Part shown: one piece after another, positions 1 through 8,736 of the stretch
How positions within the stretch are numbered: position 1 is the stretch's first letter
How the letters are laid out: the number at the start of each line of letters is the position of its first letter
NCBI GenBank assembly: GCA_934667275.1
Contig: CAKULK010000005.1
Coordinates: forward strand, 1 to 64,000
Direction: 5' to 3'
DNA: 64,000 nucleotides
Source of the DNA: an uncultured Bacteroidales bacterium
GTDB lineage: Bacteria > Bacteroidota > Bacteroidia > Bacteroidales > Paludibacteraceae
The notes under the pieces: generated by a model
Told to the model about the DNA's origin: nothing
Databases searched by the model: none
The model's input: only the letters and a program-made list of their open reading frames with translations
Program-made: the position numbers and the translations under genes

Positions 1-272
1 AAAACGGACAAAGCACTCCCGACAAGGTCGCTGTTATCTACCGTATATCTACCGTGTATCAACCGTATATCTACCGTGTATGTACCGTAGTTGTCAGCGC
101 GAGGACAGCGCAGAGAAAGAATGAAAAATGAAGAATTAAGAATGAAAAATTGCATGTCTTGTGTGGCAAAGCCTGTACACCACGCACCATACACGGTATT
201 GTATGGCGAAGCCTACGGATAAAAGACAGAAAACAAACAGATAACTGATTGAAAATTAAGAGGTAGCAGAAT
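1..272. other. Left-edge non-coding leader upstream of the efflux permease
   Basis: No complete gene is visible here. Two short reading frames run in from the left edge and stop near 90 and 123, so the 3' end of an upstream gene is possible but not identifiable. RND operons normally carry the periplasmic adaptor directly before the permease, so an adaptor gene probably lies just left of the window. The stretch contains a 5-unit 11-bp tandem array (36-90) and a second A-rich degenerate repeat around 119-150. No TAnnTTTG promoter was seen before the permease, which fits co-transcription from upstream. Confidence 0.5.
36..90. repeat. 11-bp-period tandem array, 5 units
   Basis: Five adjacent 11-nt units read ATCTACCGTAT, ATCTACCGTGT, ATCAACCGTAT, ATCTACCGTGT and ATGTACCGTAG. 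Alternation of GTAT and GTGT endings gives a weaker 22-bp period. It lies in intergenic DNA and matches the unit length of the other arrays in this window, though not their sequence. Confidence 0.9.
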
Positions 273-3200
273 ATGAACGTAAAGACTTTTGTGGAGCGGC
301 CGGTGCTGTCGGCAGTCATATCGATTGTGATTGCACTACTGGGCGTCATCGGACTCAAGACGCTCCCTATCGAACAGTATCCCGACATCGCACCGCCGAC
401 GGTGATGGTGATGACGCAGTACTTCGGCGCGAGTGCCGAGTCGGTGCAGAAATCCGTCATCGCCCCCCTCGAAGAGGCGATTAACGGCGTCGAGAACATG
501 ACCTACATGACCTCCACGGCGACCAATACGGGCTCGGTGGAGATATACGTCTATTTCAAGCAGGGCACCGACCCCGATATGGCGGCGGTGAACGTGCAGA
601 ACAAGATTGCAGCGGCAACTGCGCAGTTGCCCATCGAGGTGCGCAACGTGGGCGTGCAGGCGTTCAAGCGGCAGACCAGTATGCTGCAGATATTCACCGT
701 CTCGTCGCCCGACGACAGTTACGACGAGAACTTCCTGAGTAACTACGTGTATATCAACATCAAGCCCGAAATGCTCCGTATCCAGGGCGTCGGGCAGTTG
801 GTGGTGCTGGGCGGCAGTTACTCGATGCGCGTGTGGATGAAGCCCGATGTGATGGCGCAGTACCGCCTGGTGCCGAGCGACGTGACGGCGGCTCTCGCCG
901 AGCAGAACATCGAGTCGGCGACGGGTACGATAGGCGAACACTCGGCGGAGGCGTACCAGTACACCATGAAATACAAGGGTCGCCTTCAGACCCCCGAGGA
1001 GTTCGGCAACATCGTCATCCGCTCCACACCCGACGGCGAAGTGCTGCGTCTGCGCGACATCGCCGACATCGAACTCGGCATCGAGAGTTACGGCTACTCG
1101 GGCACGCAGAACGGGCACCCGGGCATCCAGTGTATGGTGTTCCAGACCGCCGGCTCCAACGCCACCGAGGTGAACGAGCAGATTGACGCGCTGCTGGCGG
1201 AGGTGCAGAAGAACGCCCCGAAGGGCATCGAAATCACCCAGATGATGAGCAGCAACGACTTCCTGTTTGCGTCCATCAAGAACGTGGTAGTCACGCTGTT
1301 GGAGGCTATCTTGCTGGTTATCTTGGTGATACTGCTGTTCTTGCAAGACTGGCGCTCGACGCTCATTCCGTTTGTCAGCATCGCGGTATCGCTCATCGGC
1401 ACCTTCGCGTTTATGGTAGTGGCGGGCTTCTCTATCAACCTCATCACGCTGTTCGGACTCGTGCTGGTCATCGGTACGGTGGTGGACAACTCCATTGTGA
1501 TTGTGGAGGCGGTGCACAGCCGTTTCGACGCGGGCTACAAGAACCCCTTCCAGGCGGCGGTGTACGGCACGAAGGACGTGGCGTTGGCGATTATCACGTC
1601 GTCGCTGGTGTTCATGGCGGTGTTCATTCCCGTCAGTTTCATCGGCGGCACCAGCGGCGTTTTCTACCGCCAGTTCGGTCTGACGATGGCAGTGGCAGTG
1701 GGTATATCCACCGTCAACGCCCTCACGCTCTGCCCCGCGATGTGCGCGCTGATGCTGCGCCCCAAACTGACCAACGGCGAGGGGCTGACCGGCTATGCGC
1801 GCTGGCGTTTCCGCTTCTCAGAGCGTTGGAACCGCGGTTTCGAGCGGCTGGTGGCATGGTATCAGCGCGGCGCTGACTTCTTCATCCGCCGCCCGTGGCT
1901 GAGTTTCGTCATCGCTGTGGCGGGCTTGGCACTGATGGCACTGCTGATGCGCACAACCAAGAGCGGCTTTGTGCCCGAGGAGGACCAGGGCACCGTGATG
2001 ATTAACATCGACACCCCTCCCGGCAGTTCGCTCGCCACCACCGATGTCATTGTCCGCGAGATTGAGCGGCGCATGATGACCATTCCCGAGGTGGCGGAGG
2101 TCAATGCCACGGCGGGTTACGGACTCATCTCCGGCGAGTCCACGGCGGCAGGCTGTCTGATTCTGAAACTCCGCCCGTGGGACGAGCGCACCCGCCGCGG
2201 TCAGGACGTGAACGCCGTCATCGAGAAGGTCTATGCCCTCACGGCGGACATCAAAGACGCCACCGTCTTTGCTATGGCACCCGCCCAGATTTCTGGCTAC
2301 GGAACCGGTAACGCGGTGGATATCAACCTGCAAGACAAGTTGGGCGGCGACATGCAGCAGTTCTACGACTACGCGCAGCAGTTCATTGCCGCCCTCAACC
2401 AGCGCAAGGAAATCAGCATGGCATTCACCTCCTTCAACCTCAATTTCCCGCAGTGGGAGGTGAGTGTCGATGCCGCCAAATGCCAACGCTCCGGCGTTAC
2501 CGCCAACGAGGTGCTCGCCTGTCTGTCAGGCTATTACGGCGGTCAGTACGTCAGCGACTTCAACCGCTTCGGCAAGGTCTATAAGGTGCAAATCATGGGC
2601 GACCCCAAGCAGCGCATGGACGAGCGCAGCCTCGACAACACCTTTGTCCGCCTCCACAACGGCGAGATGGCACCGCTGTCGCAGTTCGTCAGCCTGCGCC
2701 GCGTCTATGGTGCCGACAAACTGACGCGCTTCAATATGTACAACTCCATCAGTGTCAGCGCAATGACCGCCGACGGCTACTCGTCGGGTGACGCCATCAA
2801 GGCGGTACGCGAGGTGGCAGCGCAGACGCTCCCCGCGCAGTACACCGTGGATTTCGGCGGCATCACCCGCGAGGAGAGCCAGCAGACAGGCAGCGGCACG
2901 GCAATGATTTTCCTTATCTGTATCGTGCTTATCTACTTGATTCTCTCGGCTTTGTACGAATCGTTCTGGCTCCCGCTGGCTATCATCATCGCCGTTCCCG
3001 TGGGCTTGATGGGCTCGTTCCTGCTCACCAAATGGGCGGGACTCGAGAACAACATCTACCTCCAGACGGGTGTCATTATGCTCATCGGCTTGCTCAGCAA
3101 GACCGCCATCCTCATCACCGAGTATGCTGCCGAGCGCCGCAAGGCGGGCAAGAGCCTCGTGGACGCGGCTTCGGAGGCGGCTGCCGTGCGTCTGCGACCT

Positions 3201-3407
3201 ATCCTCATGACGGTCCTCACGCTTATTTTCGGTATGCTCCCGCTGGTCATTGCCACAGGTGTCGGCGCCAACGGTAACCGCAGTCTCGGTACGGGTGTCG
3301 TGGGCGGCAGTATCGTCGGCACACTGGCGTTGCTCTTCCTCGTGCCCTCGCTGTTCGTGGTCTTCCAAGGATTGCAGGAGAAGTTCAACAAGCACAGAAA
3401 GGAGTAA
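273..3407 (+). CDS. RND-family efflux permease (HAE1/AcrB type)
   Basis: Inner-membrane proton-driven multidrug exporter that would form a tripartite pump with a periplasmic adaptor and the outer-membrane lipoprotein encoded next. The 1044 residues match the AcrB length, with the usual N-terminal membrane helix, two large periplasmic loops (about 35-335 and 565-865) and two helix bundles. In the proton-relay helix (IGTVVDNSIVIVEAV) Asp405 is present, but the second acidic residue of the AcrB Asp-Asp pair is Asn406. The relay lysine is kept (Lys943 in GLLSKTAIL). The start is an ATG preceding the standard MNVKTFVERPVLSAVIS opening. The outer-membrane partner follows after 138 bp that contain an 11-bp array. 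The substrate is unknown. Confidence 0.95.
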   Translation: MNVKTFVERPVLSAVISIVIALLGVIGLKTLPIEQYPDIAPPTVMVMTQYFGASAESVQKSVIAPLEEAINGVENMTYMTSTATNTGSVEIYVYFKQGTDPDMAAVNVQNKIAAATAQLPIEVRNVGVQAFKRQTSMLQIFTVSSPDDSYDENFLSNYVYINIKPEMLRIQGVGQLVVLGGSYSMRVWMKPDVMAQYRLVPSDVTAALAEQNIESATGTIGEHSAEAYQYTMKYKGRLQTPEEFGNIVIRSTPDGEVLRLRDIADIELGIESYGYSGTQNGHPGIQCMVFQTAGSNATEVNEQIDALLAEVQKNAPKGIEITQMMSSNDFLFASIKNVVVTLLEAILLVILVILLFLQDWRSTLIPFVSIAVSLIGTFAFMVVAGFSINLITLFGLVLVIGTVVDNSIVIVEAVHSRFDAGYKNPFQAAVYGTKDVALAIITSSLVFMAVFIPVSFIGGTSGVFYRQFGLTMAVAVGISTVNALTLCPAMCALMLRPKLTNGEGLTGYARWRFRFSERWNRGFERLVAWYQRGADFFIRRPWLSFVIAVAGLALMALLMRTTKSGFVPEEDQGTVMINIDTPPGSSLATTDVIVREIERRMMTIPEVAEVNATAGYGLISGESTAAGCLILKLRPWDERTRRGQDVNAVIEKVYALTADIKDATVFAMAPAQISGYGTGNAVDINLQDKLGGDMQQFYDYAQQFIAALNQRKEISMAFTSFNLNFPQWEVSVDAAKCQRSGVTANEVLACLSGYYGGQYVSDFNRFGKVYKVQIMGDPKQRMDERSLDNTFVRLHNGEMAPLSQFVSLRRVYGADKLTRFNMYNSISVSAMTADGYSSGDAIKAVREVAAQTLPAQYTVDFGGITREESQQTGSGTAMIFLICIVLIYLILSALYESFWLPLAIIIAVPVGLMGSFLLTKWAGLENNIYLQTGVIMLIGLLSKTAILITEYAAERRKAGKSLVDAASEAAAVRLRPILMTVLTLIFGMLPLVIATGVGANGNRSLGTGVVGGSIVGTLALLFLVPSLFVVFQGLQEKFNKHRKE

Positions 3408-3453
3408 CGAAAAAGTGCGTTTTTTTAAGATTGCCCAGTCGCGACACACCCCT

Positions 3454-3508
3454 GTCAAACCCGTGTCAAACAGCAAGGGATACGCAACCCTTGGGCAACC
3501 GATACGCA
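3454..3508. repeat. 11-bp-period tandem array, GTCAAACAGCA family, copy 1
   Basis: Five 11-nt units (GTCAAACCCGT, GTCAAACAGCA, AGGGATACGCA, ACCCTTGGGCA, ACCGATACGCA) start 47 bp after the permease stop codon. Units 2-5 are clearly related to the arrays at 45266-45331 (same orientation) and 27717-27771 (inverted), so this is a dispersed family and not only a local repeat. Confidence 0.9.
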
Positions 3509-3545
3509 AACCGTAAAAAGTGTCAATTTTTAAGATTCAGAACAA

Positions 3546-4931
3546 ATGAACAAGATACAGAAACAAAGCATATTTGTCTTTATTCTTTATTCCTTACTCC
3601 TTATTCCACTGTCAAGTTGCGGTATCTATGGCAAGTACAAGCCCATGCAGGACCTCGACGCCGACCTCTACGGCGACATCGCGTTGTCCGACACAGCCGC
3701 CTGCCTTGCCAACCTCGACTGGCACGAACTCTTCACCGACCCTTGCCTGCAATCGCTCATAGACACCGCGCTGCTCTACAACCACGACCTCCGCATCGCC
3801 CACGAACACGTGCTGCAAGCCGAGGCTTCGTTGCGCGGTGCCCAACTTGCCTATCTGCCCACCATCGGCTTGGCACCCGCAGGGGCGTTCTCGCCCGCGG
3901 CGGGCGTGTCGGCAAGCGGTACGTATAACCTCATAGCCAATGCCTCATGGGAAATCGACATCTTCGGACGCACCCTCAATTCGCTTCGGCGCGCCAAGGC
4001 GGCGAAGTCGCAAATGCTTGATTATGAGCAGGCAGCACGATGCGGACTCATCGCGGGCGTTGCCAACACCTACTATACGTTGCTCATGCTTGACGCGCAG
4101 TTGCAAGTCGCAGAGCAGACCGAACAGACATGGCAGCAGACGGTCAATACTATTCGCAAGATGAAGAGCGCAGGTATGACCAACGAGGCGGGTGTGGCGC
4201 AGATGGAAGCCACCTACTATTCCATCCAAACGGCGGTGTTGGATTTCCGTCAGCAAATTCGCGAGGTGGAGAACGCGATGTGCCTGCTCCTCGGCGGCAC
4301 GCACCGCGACATCCCACGCACCACGCTGGATGCCCAATCCCTACCCGACCGGCTGGAGGTCGGCGTACCCGTGCAGATGCTCTACAACCGCCCCGACGTA
4401 CGTGCCGCACAGCAGAATATGGCGCAGGCGTTCTATGCCGCCAACCTTGCGCGCAGCAACTGCCTGCCGTCGCTTAGCCTCAGCGGCACTTTCGGCTGGA
4501 CCAACCACGACTATGTGCAGATTTTCAATCCCGCACAAATGATATCCAACCTTGCCGCGAGCCTGTTTGTGCCTTTGTTCAATTCAGGACGCAACATCGC
4601 CGAGGTCAGGATGGCGAAGTCGCAACAGGAGGAAGCCGCATTGCTGTTCACGAAGACGGTCTTGTCGGCGGGCAACGAAGTGAACGAAGCCTTGACGTCT
4701 TACCAGACCTGCCTCGCCAAGTGCGACTTGTACGACCGTCAGGTTGAGGCCCTCACCCGCGCCCAACGCGCCACAAGTCTGATGATGCAGTACGGCAGCA
4801 CCACCTACCTTGAGGTACTCACCGCGCAGAACACGCTGTTGTCTGCCCAACTCACCCGCATCAGCAACCGCATGTCCCTGCTCCAGTCCGTGGTCACGCT
4901 CTATCACGCCCTCGGTGGCGGCAGCATCTAA
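3546..4931 (+). CDS. Outer-membrane efflux lipoprotein (TolC/OprM/NodT family)
   Basis: Outer-membrane channel subunit of the RND pump. The 461-residue protein has a lipoprotein signal peptide ending in LSSC (Cys25), followed by two repeated outer-membrane efflux domains of mostly helical sequence. The first contains the typical ANASWEIDIFGR stretch and the second GTFGWTNHDYVQIFNPAQMISNLAASLFVPLFNSG with LEVLTAQNTLL near the C-terminus, both family landmarks. It follows the permease gene in the same direction and ends the efflux operon; a palindrome lies 35 bp after its stop. Trimer formation and lipid anchoring are inferred from the family. Confidence 0.93.
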   Translation: MNKIQKQSIFVFILYSLLLIPLSSCGIYGKYKPMQDLDADLYGDIALSDTAACLANLDWHELFTDPCLQSLIDTALLYNHDLRIAHEHVLQAEASLRGAQLAYLPTIGLAPAGAFSPAAGVSASGTYNLIANASWEIDIFGRTLNSLRRAKAAKSQMLDYEQAARCGLIAGVANTYYTLLMLDAQLQVAEQTEQTWQQTVNTIRKMKSAGMTNEAGVAQMEATYYSIQTAVLDFRQQIREVENAMCLLLGGTHRDIPRTTLDAQSLPDRLEVGVPVQMLYNRPDVRAAQQNMAQAFYAANLARSNCLPSLSLSGTFGWTNHDYVQIFNPAQMISNLAASLFVPLFNSGRNIAEVRMAKSQQEEAALLFTKTVLSAGNEVNEALTSYQTCLAKCDLYDRQVEALTRAQRATSLMMQYGSTTYLEVLTAQNTLLSAQLTRISNRMSLLQSVVTLYHALGGGSI

Positions 4932-4965
4932 CCCGCCAATAATCTGCTTAAAATATAAGTTCTTT

Positions 4966-5008
4966 GTACAACATTATTTGCATACGTGCAAATAATGTTG
5001 TACTTTTG
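4966..5008 (+). promoter_or_regulatory. Perfect 17-bp inverted repeat over a promoter
   Basis: Arms 4966-4982 and 4987-5003 are perfectly complementary around a 4-nt loop (TACG). The -33 TTG (4978-4980) lies in the left arm and the -7 element TACTTTTG (5001-5008) starts inside the right arm, with 20 nt between them. The palindrome therefore covers the whole core promoter of the WG-repeat gene at 5066. It could be an operator, or a hairpin ending efflux-operon transcripts; there is only a weak T-rich run after it. Confidence 0.75.
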
Positions 5009-5065
5009 TAGCGATAAGCGTAACTTATACGCACATATCTATCAACCCTCAATAATATACCAATA

Positions 5066-6406
5066 ATGAAAAAGACCCCTTTGTTTCTCTTGATTTACGG
5101 TGTAATCGCTGTAATGTGTATGGGGTGTGAAAGCATCAACAACACCGACCCCACGCACGACACCACCAAACTATGGCCTGCCTATGACAATGCCACCGAC
5201 AAATGGGGCTATATCAACGCCAAAGGCAAGATGGTCATTCCTGCCCAATTCGACGAAGCCAATGGCTTCTCCTGCGGCTACGCCGTCGTCAAGAAAAGCG
5301 GTCAATGGCACTACATAGATAATAGCGGAGCCATCCAATATAGCATACAAGAATACTCTGACTATTATGCAGGCTACAATTATAATTTCTATTATGGCTA
5401 TGTTACTGTACCGGAAGGCGACAAGATAGGCTTGATGAATTCCAATTTTGAGTACACCATACAACCCGGGCAATACTTAGGCATAAGTCGTATGAGTAGC
5501 AGCGGGTTAGTTGCAGTACGTCTGTATGACGAACTTGACTATGGATATCCAATCAAGTGGGGATACGCAGATGCTAATGGAGGAATAGTGATACCTTGTC
5601 AATGCTATTCGGACTTAAATATCCCGCCCTATGCCACATTCAAAGACGGGTATACTGTTGTTTCTATCATAGATACAACCGACATGGGCAAAAAAATGCG
5701 TACCGTTTTTGATGAAAACGGGAACTGTATTATCAAGCCTACTTCGTACTATCTGAAATATGTAGGAGGAGATATGTTTGCCTATCAACCATCATTAAAA
5801 ACAGGCTATGGTATCTTAAACAAACAAGGGGAAGTATTATGCAGTCCGGGAGATAATGTCGAATACTCTCATGCTGTAGATAATAGTTTAATCCCCGTTA
5901 GAAACGGAGATATGAAATGGGGATATATGAATTTCAGTTGCAATATGCAAATTGGCTATTTATATGACTATGCACTTCCCTTTTATGAAGGATATGCGTT
6001 TGTAGAAAATACAATACAAGACGGGAAATTTGAAGACGAAGATGTGTGGAAATATACAAACGAGGTAAAAGTCATAAACACCGATGGAGAAGTTGTGTAC
6101 ACTCTACCCAAATACAGTACGCCGGAAACGGGATTCCATAATGGATTGGCACTTATCACTCAGAGAGATGGAGAAAAATTGTTGCATAAATACATCACGC
6201 CAAAAGGAAAAACGGTTTACGAATGGACTTTGGGTTCTGTAATTGAGTATTATTCACCAATCTTTCAGTTATCTGACAAGAATAATAATGAATACATCTC
6301 GGACATAAATACCACGGACGAATTGACGGAGCAGACATTGTGTTTTTCATCGGAATGTTTTATGCGCCGTCATGCAAAATCTCATGATTCTGCACATCAA
6401 GAATAA
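5066..6406 (+). CDS. WG-repeat lipoprotein
   Basis: Predicted lipoprotein of 446 residues: the signal peptide ends in CMGC and the mature part carries several WG (KWG) repeats. Clear copies include KWGYINAKGKMVIPAQFDEA near residue 50, KWGYADANGGIVIP near 168 and KWGYMNF near 290, with decayed copies between them. WG repeats form beta-rich surface modules and their function is mostly unknown. The gene stands alone behind its own palindromic promoter and is more AT-rich than the efflux genes before it, especially in its second half. It ends before a bidirectional terminator shared with rng. No specific function can be assigned. Confidence 0.85.
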   Translation: MKKTPLFLLIYGVIAVMCMGCESINNTDPTHDTTKLWPAYDNATDKWGYINAKGKMVIPAQFDEANGFSCGYAVVKKSGQWHYIDNSGAIQYSIQEYSDYYAGYNYNFYYGYVTVPEGDKIGLMNSNFEYTIQPGQYLGISRMSSSGLVAVRLYDELDYGYPIKWGYADANGGIVIPCQCYSDLNIPPYATFKDGYTVVSIIDTTDMGKKMRTVFDENGNCIIKPTSYYLKYVGGDMFAYQPSLKTGYGILNKQGEVLCSPGDNVEYSHAVDNSLIPVRNGDMKWGYMNFSCNMQIGYLYDYALPFYEGYAFVENTIQDGKFEDEDVWKYTNEVKVINTDGEVVYTLPKYSTPETGFHNGLALITQRDGEKLLHKYITPKGKTVYEWTLGSVIEYYSPIFQLSDKNNNEYISDINTTDELTEQTLCFSSECFMRRHAKSHDSAHQE

Positions 6407-6446
6407 GGTTATAATGAGGTAGTGAAAATATGATAATGAGATATGG

Positions 6447-6478
6447 AAAAGGGGTTGTCTTTCAGGACAGCCCCTTTT
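6447..6478. terminator. Bidirectional intrinsic terminator between convergent genes
   Basis: The 13-bp arms 6447-6459 and 6466-6478 (AAAAGGGGTTGTC with GACAGCCCCTTTT, one G-T pair) enclose a 6-nt loop. The A and T runs at the ends give a U-tract in both directions, serving the WG-repeat gene (plus) and rng (minus). Confidence 0.85.
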
Positions 6479-6482
6479 AGTG

Positions 6483-8063
6483 TTACTGCTTTTCGCACGC
6501 CTTGTCGTCTTGGGGAGAAGGAAGTTCCTTCTGCTGCTTTTGGGCATCGTAGAAACGCGTTTCCAACATGCCAAGACTTTGGTTTTCTATTACACGCACC
6601 CCGTACTTGAGTCGCCATTGATGTTTGAGGCTTGATAAGAAACCTCTTGATACATAAGCATATACATACGGGTGCAAGTGCAATCGGAGTCCTCTCCCAT
6701 AGAGAGCGGTCATGGCTTCTATCTGTTCTTCCACTTGCTCTGTAAACATAATCGAAGCCTGTATTTTGCCTTTACCCATGCATGTGGGGCAAGTCTCCAT
6801 CACATCCATTTCCACCGCGGGGCGCACACGTTGCCGGGTGATTTGCATCAAGCCAAACTTGCTGAGTGGCAATACGTTGTGTTTTGCTCGGTCACGGCTC
6901 ATCAACTCACGCATGTGGTCATACAATGCCTGTTGATTCGCCTTGTCGTCCATATCAATGAAATCCACAACAATGATTCCACCGATGTCACGAAGACGGA
7001 GTTGGTGCGCAATCTCATCTGCAGCAAGCATATTAAAATGGAATGCGTTTTGCTCTTGGTCTTCAAACAGTTTCTTACTACCACTATTAACGTCAATAGA
7101 GAATAGTGCTTCTGTCCGGTCAATAATCAAGTAACCGCCTTTCTTGAAACCTACTGTTCGTCCAAGGCCTGTCTTCATCTGTCGGGTGATGTCGAACTTA
7201 TCAAAGATAGGCTGCTCCTCTTTGTAGAGTTTAACGACCTTGGAAGCCTCCGGTGCTATGAGTTGCAGGTATTGGTCTATCTCATCAAAGACAGCCTTGT
7301 CGTTGACATAGATATTCTCAAAGTCGGGCGAAAATACATCACGTATCAGCCCTGTCGTCCGGCCTAACTCCTCGCTGATCAAGCACACCGGTTCCTTTTG
7401 CTGAAGGGTCTTAATGCTATCGTCCCAGCGCTTGAGCAGTACTTTCAACTCATTGTCCAATTCAGCCACCCGCTTATCCTCTGCCACAGTGCGGACAATA
7501 ACGCCGAATCCTTGTGGTTTGATGGATTGTACAAGTTGCTTCAGTCGCCCTCGTTCTGATTCACGCTTAATCTTGTTGCTGACCATCACCTTATCCATGA
7601 AAGGAATAAGCACAAAATTGCGTCCGGTAATGGATATTTCAGCCGTGAGACGAGGTCCTTTAGTGTTGATGGGCTCTTTGGTGACTTGCACCAACAGCGT
7701 ATCGCCCACTTTCAGATAGTCGGCAATATGCCCTTCTTTAGTACACTCGGGCATGCGCTCTTGCTTGCGCAACTCAGGGATACGACGCCGGTCAGATACG
7801 ACCTTGGTGACATATTTCTGGAGTGTAAGAAACTCAGATCCTAAATCAAGGTAGTGCAGAAAAGCTTCTTTCTCACAGCCTACATCCACAAAAACTGCAT
7901 TTAACGCTGGCATAACCTTTTTCACTCTACCGTAGTAGATGTTTCCGACCGCAAAGGTGTCCTTGCCGCGTTGTTCACGGTTGACCTCCATAAGGCGATC
8001 GTCTTCGGTCAGTGCGATAGCAATCTCTTGCGGCTGTACGTCCACAATCAATTCGCTTTTCAT
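6483..8063 (-). CDS. rng: Ribonuclease E/G family endoribonuclease
   Basis: Single-strand-specific endoribonuclease for rRNA and mRNA processing. The 526 residues match RNase G length and lack the long RNase E C-terminal scaffold. An S1 RNA-binding domain sits at about 38-145. The DNase-I-like catalytic core contains FSIDVNSGSK (about 312-321), with the metal-binding Asp, and VVDFIDM (about 357-363). The CPTCMGKGK zinc-link motif lies near 430. The gene is third in a minus-strand run after HU and a 29-residue basic protein, which suggests coupling to growth and ribosome synthesis. The start MKSELIVDV is the usual Bacteroidota opening. Confidence 0.95.
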   Translation of the reverse strand: MKSELIVDVQPQEIAIALTEDDRLMEVNREQRGKDTFAVGNIYYGRVKKVMPALNAVFVDVGCEKEAFLHYLDLGSEFLTLQKYVTKVVSDRRRIPELRKQERMPECTKEGHIADYLKVGDTLLVQVTKEPINTKGPRLTAEISITGRNFVLIPFMDKVMVSNKIKRESERGRLKQLVQSIKPQGFGVIVRTVAEDKRVAELDNELKVLLKRWDDSIKTLQQKEPVCLISEELGRTTGLIRDVFSPDFENIYVNDKAVFDEIDQYLQLIAPEASKVVKLYKEEQPIFDKFDITRQMKTGLGRTVGFKKGGYLIIDRTEALFSIDVNSGSKKLFEDQEQNAFHFNMLAADEIAHQLRLRDIGGIIVVDFIDMDDKANQQALYDHMRELMSRDRAKHNVLPLSKFGLMQITRQRVRPAVEMDVMETCPTCMGKGKIQASIMFTEQVEEQIEAMTALYGRGLRLHLHPYVYAYVSRGFLSSLKHQWRLKYGVRVIENQSLGMLETRFYDAQKQQKELPSPQDDKACEKQ

Positions 8064-8158
8064 AAAATCAATACATCAAAAAAAATGGCTTGCTGCCACC
8101 TGCTTGCGCCCAAACAGGATTATGCCAGCAAGCCGTTGAAACAAAAAAGTCAAAAAGC

Positions 8159-8248
8159 CTACTTATGCTTATGACGATTCTTGCGCAAACGTTTTTTACG
8201 TTTGTGGGTAGACATCTTATGTCTCTTATGCTTCTTTCCGTTTGGCAT
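8159..8248 (-). CDS. 29-residue Lys/Arg-rich protein, AURKAIP1/COX24 (bS22/mS38)-like
   Basis: A tiny ATG-to-TAG frame encodes MPNGKKHKRHKMSTHKRK followed by KRLRKNRHKHK. About 60% of residues are Lys, Arg or His. The block HKRKKRLRKNRHK resembles the COX24/AURKAIP1 C-terminal domain, the family of mitochondrial mS38 and mycobacterial bS22, which thread into the small ribosomal subunit. It sits 20 bp after the HU stop and 95 bp before rng in the same direction. I am confident it is a real gene because of its composition and position; the ribosomal assignment comes from family knowledge and is less certain. Confidence 0.75.
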   Translation of the reverse strand: MPNGKKHKRHKMSTHKRKKRLRKNRHKHK

Positions 8249-8268
8249 AGTTGTTATAATTTAGTTGT

Positions 8269-8541
8269 TTACTTAATAATCTTTACGAATTCGTTTGAGG
8301 GCTTGAATGCCGGAATTTTGTGCTCGGGTACGTGAATGGAAACGTTCTTGGCAATGTTGCGAGCCACTTTCTCCTTGCGAGTCTTGGTAATGAAACTACC
8401 AAAACCACGGAGATAAACGCTCTCCCCGTCTGCCATAGTCTTTTTGATGCTATCCATAGCCGTCTCGACAACGTTCGCAATGGTTCGTTTGTCGTAGCCC
8501 GTCTTTATGGCGATAGTGTTAACGAGTTCTGCTTTTGTCAT
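8269..8541 (-). CDS. HU-family DNA-binding protein
   Basis: Small histone-like architectural protein that bends DNA and compacts the nucleoid. The 90 residues starting MTKAELVNTIAIKTGYDKRT match the HU/IHF length. The beta-arm region is GFGSFITKTRKEKVARNI and the C-terminus KIPAFKPSNEFVKIIK is typical. The ATG at 8541 is preferred over an upstream in-frame start at 8592, because the latter adds 17 non-homologous residues. A TACCTTTG element (8618-8625) lies about 77 bp upstream. The gene leads a run with the 29-residue protein and rng. Confidence 0.95.
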   Translation of the reverse strand: MTKAELVNTIAIKTGYDKRTIANVVETAMDSIKKTMADGESVYLRGFGSFITKTRKEKVARNIAKNVSIHVPEHKIPAFKPSNEFVKIIK

Positions 8542-8617
8542 AATTGAGTAATATTTATAAGTTATACTTTTCTCGTACCTAAAAAAGCCCACATTCTATT
8601 GAGGGCGAAACCGACTG

Positions 8618-8625
8618 CAAAGGTA
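8618..8625 (-). promoter_or_regulatory. -7 element for the HU-rng run
   Basis: TACCTTTG on the minus strand. A TTG on that strand lies at 8644-8646, 18 nt upstream, slightly closer than the 20 nt seen at the other promoters in this window. Confidence 0.65.
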
Positions 8626-8674
8626 CGATAAATTTTTGATTTACAAAAGAAAAAGGAGAAAAAAGTGTGTTTTT

Positions 8675-8705
8675 TTGCGTTTTCATAGGATTTTATGTAT
8701 CTTTG
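8675..8705 (+). promoter_or_regulatory. Promoter of mutY
   Basis: TTG at 8675-8677, 20 nt, then TATCTTTG at 8698-8705. The element overlaps an in-frame ATG at 8695, which helps rule that codon out as the mutY start. Confidence 0.75.
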
Positions 8706-8736
8706 CAGAGTATTTGAGTATCAACCACATAGGATT

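Noticed and set aside
36..90. CRISPR array at the left edge
   Set aside because: Units are 11 nt without spacers and no cas genes are present; it is a plain tandem array.
1..90. 3' end of the RND periplasmic adaptor gene
   Set aside because: Open frames exist at the edge but none shows recognisable adaptor sequence; only the genomic context suggests it.
336..1517. 393-codon open frame antisense to the RND permease
   Set aside because: It mirrors the third-position bias of the permease gene; its product is low-complexity (His, Arg, Asp, Val rich) and has no start context or promoter.
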